The notes beneath the pieces are model-generated. The model saw nothing but the letters and a program-made list of their open reading frames with translations, ran no database searches and was not told the DNA's origin. This document shows positions 55,690-64,000 of a stretch of DNA of 64,000 nt, piece after piece. How positions within the stretch are numbered: position 1 is the first letter of the stretch; the number at the start of each line of letters is the position of its first letter. The position numbers and the translations under genes are program-made. Source of the stretch: Cliona cf. orientalis (Eukaryota; Porifera; Demospongiae; Clionaida; Clionaidae); assembly GCA_963930775.1 (NCBI GenBank), contig OZ005689.1, forward strand, positions 15,624,923 to 15,688,922. Reading direction: 5' to 3'.

Positions 55690-58600
55690 TTAGACCAGTG
55701 TCCCCTCTGGGGGGATTTTAAAGTCGTCCCATTCATCCAGAAAACTATCTTCAGGGGGCAAATATCTACCATCAGGAAAGTTATACTGGGGGGAGAGGGG
55801 GTATGGCTGAAAACTGGTAGGAGATGCTAGCTCCAGCTTAGGAGCCTGTTCCAATACGTTATCCGATGGCCTTAAACTAGCAGAGTGAGGAGCAACTGCA
55901 GTGTAAGCAGGAAGTGGGGATGAATTAGGAGGGGGAGGGGTGGAGTTTTGCATACGAGGTGAGTGCAAAGGTTCGGGTGAATTATTGCGATTGTTCCCCC
56001 TGGATCTAGCCGAGCGTGGAGTAACAGTTGCATAAGTAGGGAGCGGGGATGCTCCAGGAGGGGGTGGAGTAGAATTTTCAGCTTGAGTGTTATACCACTC
56101 CTCTGGTGAATCATTATCAATTTGAGGTTGGTCTAACGTGTCCACTGTTCTCCTTGATCGGATAGAAGGTGGAGTAACAGTTGCGTAAGGTGGGATTGTA
56201 GACGAACCAGGAAGGGGCGGAGTTGAACCTTGAGCCTGAGAAGTATGGAAAAGCTCCGGTGATTCGTTCTCAGTTCGAGGAGTTTGGTCAATTGTTCTCC
56301 TGGATCGGACTGAAGGCGGAGTGACGGTCGCGTATGGTGGGATAGGGGATGAATTAGAAGGGGGTGGAGTGAAGTTTCGGGGATGAGAGGTATGCACGAA
56401 ATCAGGTGACTCATTATGTGATCCAGGTTGTTCCGGTTTTTCTACAGCTCCCTTGGATCTAGCTGAGCGTGGAGTGACTGTTGCATAAGTAGGAAGCGGG
56501 GATGAATTCGGAGGTGTAGGACTAGCGTTTTGGACAGGAGAGGCGCCAGCGTGGAAGTTAGGTTCTGGTGAAATATTTGCAGCCTCAGCAAAATTAGCCG
56601 GTGATATTACTCGAGGGCGTTCAGTAACTTCATCGTACAAGCGATCAGGATGAATACCACCAAATGGACCTTGGTTTGCACCAATAAATTGTAGTGGAGA
56701 AAATCTACCGTCTACCTCTTCAATATCATTACCAACAGTAGATAGATCCCTTGTCTCAGAGAGTTCGATTAAATCACTATCATCTGCAACTTTGTTTGAA
56801 TCTATTGGTACTCCATTCTGAACAACATTGGAGACTTCTTGGTAAAGTGGAAGAGTAGCAGTGCCTGTAGTATCAGAAGCCACTGCCTGCACAGGGGTTA
56901 GCCTGACTTCCGAATCATGTTCATCATGACAATTTGCTTCCGTGAGCCCATTATCTTGATTATCTGTTTCATTGATTGGTGTTCTTCTCTCAGGAAGTTC
57001 TCCTACCTCTTGATAAATGGGGCCTGGAATTGGTGCACTATCAGTAGTTGAGTGAGCTGGTAGTGATGGAGAGGAATTGGTCACGAGTTCAACATGACTT
57101 GTGGGTGCAGTATTGGTATCCGGGAGCTCAACGACCTCTTGGTAGGTGGGGTCCACAATGGGCGAAGGAACAACTGTCGGCTCTAGAAGGTGTACTGGGG
57201 TTAACCCTTCAATCATGTGCTCGTTGCTCTGTTGTTCACAGACTTCGCCATAGTCGGGTGGAGGTCCAGAGTCTGGTGCATTATCATCATCCTGTATAAT
57301 TATTATAATAGATGTAATGGTGTACTATATTGGTAGGATCTGAGAAAAGGGGTAATTTCGCGCGCGGGCCGAATTTTCGTTTTAAATCGCGCATAACTTC
57401 AAGGCTGTAGTAGCTACAGTCTTCAAACCTGGTACAGTAATTCTCCAATCATTGCTCTACACTCGCTGAAAATTACGCGCCCCGCCCACTTCCGGTATGG
57501 GCGTGGCGATCGCGACTCGCACGCGGTCGAAAACGGCCGTTTTATGCCTCACTTTGGAGCTCCGCCATTTCAGGTAAGAACATAGCTAGGCTTTCTAACG
57601 TTGAATTCTGTAGTAGAAGGGCTGGGGTGCTTATAAACCAAGAATAAAGCCTATGGCTCTTGGTACCTTTGAGTGGTGGCAACTTGAAAAGTGTCAAAAT
57701 TTAGCGTTTTGCGCGAAATTACCCCTTTTCTCAGATCCTATCACATATACTAAGAAGTGTGGTCATAACGGGATCCGGTAAAGGTCGTCATATTCATTTG
57801 TATACATACATGAATCTGCTGATATGCTCTAAATTTTTGTTTACGGGCAAAATATGATATATTTCATCACCGTAGTGTCTCGAGAAACTTCCCATAGATG
57901 CTTAAAATCATTCGCAATTTCGGCCCACATGCTATTGCTGCTTATGAGAGCAGTTGATGCCCAAGGAAGTTCTCAATGTGTACCAGACCCTGTTGTCGGG
58001 CACGTGGTGGGGTCTGGGAACGAGATTAACAATATAAATACCACTTTATATCAACTTTAACCGTTGAAATGCAATGCAGGGGTGCTTACCCGGGAGTGAG
58101 TGCTTACCAGGGACACTATGATAATGGAAGCACTCTCTTGCCTGCTATGACACACAAACGCACAAAGGCAGAGTAGTTTCACTACCAGGCATGTGATTGA
58201 ATGAGAAACATTTTGTCAATACCCACTCCAAGCGAGGGACCGGTGTCATCATGTAAGATGAATACAAGCTGTACATGTTCACTTTAGACATAGCTCAATT
58301 GTGGCCCACATGGAAAATAAATCATGTATAGAAGCTGCTACATTGACGCCATGAAATATGCTGCGTGGGCACTTACATGTACATGTTAAATGAGCATCAA
58401 ATTCTATGTAAATCATAAATAATAGTAATTTACAAATGTACCTCATTTGTTGGTGAAATCACTCTAACACCAGTAACCCTTTCACTGTCCAATTCAGTAC
58501 TAACAAGAAGTTCACTTGATGTTTTATCATTCTCAGCACCATCTCCCAAGCTCCTGCGCTCTCTCTGTACACAATAAATACACCACTGTATATAAGTTTA

Positions 58601-61600
58601 CATGTATGCACCCAATATCATAAAGATGAAGGTACTAATTACAGTGTTCTCCCCAGGAAAATTTTAAGGCATGATAGTAGGGCGTAGCTTGGGTGGAGAC
58701 TGTGGCCACATCAAAGCTTATGGATTAGCACTATTCCCACATCAAAGGAATTCTGAACTGAAGGCATGTTGGGCCGACATGCCTTAGGTATGCTAGGGAG
58801 AACACTGAATTACCAGCAATGGCTCCTAATTACACTTATACTTAACATGAACTTTAACAGTGCAGTGGCTATAATATTATACATACCACCCAAATCACTG
58901 CCACATTCATTTCCAAATATGCTTTTGCTCATAAACTGAAACTTTTGTCATGTTTGATGACATAAAATGTTGTAGTAACGGCCCAACCCTTTACCAACGT
59001 AATAATAATAATATTATTATTATAGTGTAATTGTTGTTGACACCCAATCCTCTTCCCCTAATCTACGAGTGTAACACAAGTACACCAACAGTAACGCTCG
59101 TCATGATGCAATTCAATCACTCATTGTAGAACCCATTACAGGGTTCTGCCCAGGATGATCCAAATGGTGGTTTACCATAATAATTAATATAGCTGATGCA
59201 TTTTCAGTACTGTCATACACCCACATGTTTCATGTGGTCACAAACTCCACCCAAATCACGCCTACCCGCTAAGCCTTCAGTTCTCTATGGAGAACAGTCA
59301 GGCTTAGGCACTTTCCTACACCCACATTGAATGGTGGTACAAACTGCTGAATGGTGAATTGCTTCGGACTAGTGTGGGCAGAACCTACCAGCTAGTGTAT
59401 CAGTATAAATAAGGTGGGTACTATTGTAACTGAAAACACACTCTTATAAAGATATGATGTGAATGCATAATCAAAATTGTTATACATGTACATAGCTGTA
59501 CCTTTTTGCTCTTATCTACGACGGCGTACATTGGTGTGGAGTTCGAAGGGTATGGCGAAGGAGTAGAGTCTTCAAACGAGTTAGTTGAAACAACGGAAAA
59601 TCGACCAGATTTCCTCTTGTACTTTGGATAAACTCTACAGAATAGAGGGCATTGGAGCATTACCACACAAACATCAGTATGAATGTACACAACTGATCAA
59701 GTGCATAAATTAATACACAGAAGATAGTTTGGAGATCATTCATTTGTAAATGTTTCCTACCATGCACTGTAATGATTATCATGTGATTGAGGCTGTTGGT
59801 GGTTGGCTCAGCTATCTTAGAATCTACTTAGTACACAGAAAACGACTAAAGATAATAGATAACTGCATACAAAGGAAGTACATACACAGCAAGACGTAAA
59901 ATTAATGTATGTATGTATATGGATTGATTATGAAAAGACCCTTTTTCCCTTTTGAGAGGATGTGTACACATGTTTCTAAGGAGGAAGGGGACATAATATG
60001 ACATGCATGTACATACATAGCACTGGGCAGATTGCCTTGGCACAGAGTCTTATATGCAATTATCTCACTATAGCGCATGGTTGTGGTAATAGCAACATGT
60101 TTGTCATGATGTTCTAAATTAGTTGAGTATGTAGCAAACACTCACCTCTTAATGCATACGACACTAATGGCCAAAACAGTCACAGCAATAATCAGCAACA
60201 CCAAAATTGCAGCAATTCCTACTCCTATCACCCACCGTGGTTCACCTAGGTGTGCAACAAAAATTACACAGTCACAATTTTTTTCCTAACATGCGGATTA
60301 TCCCAAGAATCACCCCACTCTAGGGTCAGCTTCATGGCTGGAACTAGGAAAGGTACATTACCACCTGCCCTTTGCTGCATGAATTTTAAGTAGGTGTGCA
60401 GGGTTGCATACAGGACTTTTTTTTCTGGGGGGAGGGGGGGTCTCACGGATGACTTACTTTGTACATGTGTACCGGTATATGCGCCGCCACCATGCGTATA
60501 CTATAAATCATAGAATAATGCTGTGATAACAAACGATGTCCTCTTACTTGTGCATGTAATCATACTATTTGTGCTGTATACATAATATTATACTATATTA
60601 TTCTGGAATTCTGCGGGGCGGGAACCCAGTACGTCCCCCCCTCTGTATGCAACCCTAATGTGTCAGTTTTTATGTATGGTGTATGTGTGTGTGTGTGTGT
60701 GTGTGTGTTTTGGGGGGGGGGGGAGGGGGTGAGGGGCGATAAGAGTGTGCTCACTTAGCGTCCGATGTGTATCCAAAGGAGAGCATGATTCAGCAGTGTC
60801 CGTATCTGCAAGATCTAGTACTCCTGGAACTGGTAGGCTGCCTATCGATCCATCACTTTCAACATCCAAGGCATACGCCCGATAGTAGCAGTGGAGTGGG
60901 CTAGGTAGCTCATACTGGGTCACGGCCATCTGGCTGCTATTATTCTCTCTTGTACTGTTGAGGGTAGTGTTGTCGACCTCCCCAGAGGACAGCAGTACCA
61001 CCACGCAACCATCAGCATCAGAGCCAAGGATGAAATCACACTCCAATCGTACTTGGTTGCCGTCTCCAGTGGCAACAACTCTAGCAGCCTGAACATCACT
61101 AGTGTCTGTATAATTATTATTCACAAGTATGCATACAGTGATCATAAATGTTTCATGCTAAGAATGGTTATTATAGTTGGTAAAATTCCGCAATTACGAT
61201 GGTATAGTTTATCATGGCTGACAACCATCCCGAGAACCAACAATTGTGTGTCGAAATTTGATAGTTTGAGCTAACAAGGAAGATTGTTTAACAATGCTTG
61301 CATGTGTGTATCTGATTACGCTGTACATACACAATGTTACACAATGTCAAATGATTATACACATGACAATAATATCCCAAGTCCCCACACAATGAATACT
61401 GCTATTATTATGTACATGTATTGTGTCTAGACAGTCAAAACATCAGACTCTATTGAAATTACTTACTACACTGTACATGTATGTGTGTATCAGGGTTTGA
61501 AGAATATTAGCAGCCATGAAATATCACGTTTTGGGACAACAAAACAGTTACTGATGATAATCATTACTCAAGATCAGGTGTTGTAAGCACAACTAGCAGC

Positions 61601-64000
61601 CATGGAAGATCAGACAGCTAAAAGGTAGTGAAGTATATCATTTTAGCCATACCTCAATTAAGAAAAACATGGAGCATAGCGATATAATCATATTTATTTA
61701 AGTGGTGTGACGTAAGTTGATTCATTAATAGGTCACAATAATGTCATCTGGCTGATAAATGCATCTGAGGTGCCGTGCGGAATATGGCAACGATAGCAAA
61801 ACTAGTGCTTGGAATAGCTAGCGAGAAAGGATGATGATTGTTATACCATGCTGTACTAGTGAACACACAGTACATGTACAGCTGCAGCTATAGTCTTTGT
61901 ATATGCTACTATGAAACATTAGCTGCTCGCTCAAAAGCTGTACACCTGCTACACAGGGAGTGTGTGTGTACTCCCATGCAAGGAATACCGGACAATCATC
62001 ACTACATTCACATTCAAGAACAAGCGCTAGTCTCAATTACCTCCTCCAAGCATGTTACTAAAGCTTGCTACATGTATCAGCAGGAGCCTAGGATACTCAA
62101 GCTCCCAGAGTATAGGCTTTGTGACGCATTATAATTAGGTTGCAAGGGGACGAACACTGAGCAAGTGCCCCCAACATTATAATAATCCCAGGGTGCAAAA
62201 TCTTCCCCAAATACATGCTCATACATATAGATAAATGATAGCTATGTACTTGGAATTTGAACATTGCTAATAATGGACATGTGCTCAGTACATGACCTCA
62301 AACCTTAGCATATTCATTTGGTAGGGAGGTCTTTAGCCATATGTGTTCATGAATGATATTATTACACCATACAGCATTTAATTAGCACACAATTAGCATG
62401 AGAAATAGCATACATAATGACATTAAACAGCACAAATACACACCTAGCTAGGCTTAGGGAAATAACATAGAATTCAGTATACACACACTCACAGGATGAC
62501 CTTTTCCTTATTATTCTGCAGATTCCAAGTAGTGGCTGGATTATCAACCACTGCCATCTAGCTGCTTATGAAGCAAGCCAAACATCAGCCACAATAATAC
62601 TATCCATACCCTCCCACTGGAAAAAAAATCTTTGGCACATTAGCATAATAATTGGAAATTCCACTACATAATGTGTTAAAGGACAAGATACCTAACATGA
62701 CAGGAGGTTGTACACTCATCAGGCCAGGTGTTGATTAAGGGAAGTACAACATGTAAGGATTCCCAGTATACACAAAAACCACCACTGAATCAGATGTTAC
62801 ACAATGTACATGTATGTATGGTCTATAGATGGGGATTCACAAAGTGTAGAAAGGTCATCAAGTCCACAGTATGCTGGCTGATCATGTATGACCAATGCTA
62901 TAATATACCCTTCTCCCTACCTACCCTGTACCCTATTTAAATTGTCCTCTACAGGCTGTTAGCAATTGAACATATGTGTGTGCTGACATCTGCCTAATAA
63001 TGACAAAGTGACTTGCAGCCTTTGAATCAATTTGTTTCCCAACACCTAGCACACACAGCAAGGAGACCATGTGACTACAGAAGCCACACTATAAAGGGAG
63101 TTCCTTACACAAAGAGAACTGCTAACTCAGCTACAGTGGTTCTCAGCCATATAGGATATTAGTGTGTGCTGGGCAGAGGATACCACAATCAAACTTACAA
63201 ATTTCCTGACTGAGGTTGGTGGAAACAGTCCCCACTGAGTTTGTGGCAGAAAGCCTGAACACATAGATGGCATCATCTGATAGATTCTCAGCTATAATTG
63301 GATTCTCCATGGATGTAAATATCATTCCTGAGGTATCCTCCCCCATCCTCACTTCAGTGACCTCCAAGCTGTAGTTGGTCACTGGATAATCATCACAATA
63401 GCTGGCTGGCTGCATTAGGATAAATTAATAAGTTTAGACTGGATGTGCCATCTGTCCCACCACTGTGAACATGCTTACATTATCCCATAGTAAAGCATGT
63501 CTTAGGATGATTGATGAATAGGACACAGATAGTTCAAGTACACAACACTTAATTTTATGCATTTTGCCAGTCACGAGCACTAGACATGATTTATTGGGGT
63601 CATTCAAAACACATGGTGTGGGTGAGAGCTGAGACAAACGCTCAAATATTCAGCTTTCTAGAGAGTATACAATGCAAATGAGGAGTTTCAGAAGCATGCA
63701 GTTGATTCAAGCTATCATAATTAACTATTTCAGTCAAAGGGAGAAGCTTACATAACCATAGCAGTGTTTTTAACCCGACAATGATGAATAATAATATTAT
63801 GCTTCCTGTGAAACAGTACACTCCATGGGTAGGTTTATACAACTATGCCATTTCTTGTCCAGCATTGGTGTTGCTGTCATAACTAGTGCAAACATATATC
63901 TCATAGGGAAACACTGATGAGATACTGTAAAGGATTACCTGAAAATAAACAGTTAGAACTGCCTCTCCTGCTTGCTTCTCAATAGAAGAAGACTGTACAT
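55690..64000 (-). CDS. Type I receptor: FN3, second ectodomain, TM, long Tyr-motif tail (5' end outside window)
   Basis: Minus-strand exons: 63939-64000 (edge, SSIEKQAGEAVLTVYFQ), 63199-63409 (FN3: YPVTNYSLEVTEV, VFRLSATNSVG), 60755-61105 (ectodomain, ECDFILGSDADGCVVVLL), 60146-60245 (membrane span, WVIGVGIAAILVLLIIAVTV), 59502-59634 (basic KYKRKSGR, then PMYAVVDKSKK), 58442-58564 and 55690-57291 (533 codons). Phases agree at every border. The tail has DYGEV, three Y-Q-E-V sites, YDEV, and five roughly 60-residue repeats around PLPTYATVTPRSARS, each a Y-A-T-V or Y-T-A-V site in a Pro-rich setting. Such sites suit SH2/PTB docking after phosphorylation (inference). They are not canonical ITIMs because Pro, not Ile/Val/Leu/Ser, precedes at -2. 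No kinase or phosphatase domain is present. Ligand unknown. Confidence 0.82.
57336..57738. mobile_element. MITE with perfect 28-bp TIRs, TA TSD
   Basis: GGATCTGAGAAAAGGGGTAA plus TTTCGCGC is exactly inverted at the right end; TA flanks both sides (57334-57335, 57739-57740). It lies in the intron before the last receptor exon. 403 bp, GC-rich interior, Tc1/mariner type by TSD. Confidence 0.88.
58642..58807. mobile_element. 166-bp MITE, CAGTGTTCTCCCCAG ends, 5-bp TSD
   Basis: CAGTGTTCTCCCCAG and CTAGGGAGAACACTG are inverted; AATTA flanks both sides (58637-58641 and 58808-58812). It lies in a receptor intron. Related pieces are at 51997-52148 and probably 59139-59389 (CAGGGTTCTGCCCAGG ... GGGCAGAACCT). 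Confidence 0.8.
59139..59389. mobile_element. Diverged MITE, CAGGGTTCTGCCCAGG ends
   Basis: CAGGGTTCTGCCCAGG at the left is mirrored by TGTGGGCAGAACCT at the right, 251 bp. The interior word ACACCCACAT recurs inverted. Flanks are too diverged to read a TSD. Confidence 0.6.
60399..60657. mobile_element. MITE with CAGGGTTGCATACAG ends
   Basis: CAGGGTTGCATACAG is mirrored by CTGTATGCAACCCTA (last base changed). Flanks GTGTG and ATGTG differ at one base, consistent with a 5-bp TSD. Contains GGGGGGAGGGGGGG near the left end and CGTCCCCCCC near the right. Receptor intron. Confidence 0.75.
60676..60733. repeat. GT microsatellite followed by G run
   Basis: About twelve GT units followed by TTTTGGGGGGGGGG and GGGGGTGAGGGG, directly beside the 5' splice site of the receptor ectodomain exon. 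Confidence 0.9.
61106..63198. other. Long receptor intron, no further gene seen
   Basis: 2.1 kb between the two ectodomain exons, unusually long for this locus. No exon, TIR pair or other feature could be supported. Confidence 0.5.

Noticed and set aside
57048-57299. 83-codon plus-strand open frame over the receptor tail
   Set aside because: Antisense shadow of the long coding exon 55690-57291.

Overview
The window reads as genomic DNA of an early-branching animal, most likely a demosponge (inference). The coding islands are intron-rich with very short introns (about 64-71 bp in one gene), the background is AT-rich, and the recognisable host genes are dermatopontin-type extracellular matrix modules, an LRR fragment of NLR type, the start of a V-ATPase subunit D gene and a fibronectin-III receptor with a tyrosine-rich tail. 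Most of the rest is transposable elements, many with readable terminal inverted repeats (TIRs) and target-site duplications (TSDs).

Left third (1-22.9 kb). A composite repeat block (310-2037) is followed by a tRNA-derived SINE and the broken remains of a DIRS-like tyrosine-recombinase retroelement (about 3895-5940, minus strand). Then comes a nested stack. A MULE-like element (about 6084-22895) is split by a pogo/Tigger element (9331-15234, TA TSD) and by a 4.5-kb two-gene DNA transposon (15338-19870, 5-bp TSD). The pogo element itself carries a TTAA-flanked element (13011-15175), which carries a further inverted-repeat insertion.

Middle (22.9-32 kb). After a gene-poor stretch with a 1.64-kb foldback element lies the best host gene here. 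It is a secreted protein with six nearly identical dermatopontin modules and an unrecognised C-terminal domain (27.7-31.93 kb). Nine exons join into one 1176-codon frame.

32-50 kb. A RecQ-like helicase pseudogene (+) faces a DUF6589-type transposase-like pseudogene (-) tail to tail, probably one large DNA element. Beyond it are two small two-exon secreted-protein genes (40.2 and 46.0 kb). They carry the same C-terminal domain as the dermatopontin gene and sit in a direct segmental duplication. The second copy has gained two TA-flanked miniature elements absent from the first.

50-64 kb. The 310-2037 composite block recurs in inverted orientation. Then come the first two exons of V-ATPase subunit D (minus), an LRR exon split by a miniature element with a 10-bp TSD, a second TTAA element, and a minus-strand receptor gene running off the right edge (FN3, a second ectodomain, one membrane span, and a long tail with repeated Y-x-x-V and Y-x-E-V motifs).

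The most interesting themes are the dermatopontin/C-terminal-domain family, the transposon that pairs a D-D(2)H-E transposase with a P2X7-type Cys-rich protein behind mirrored TATA boxes, and the helicase/DUF6589 pair.
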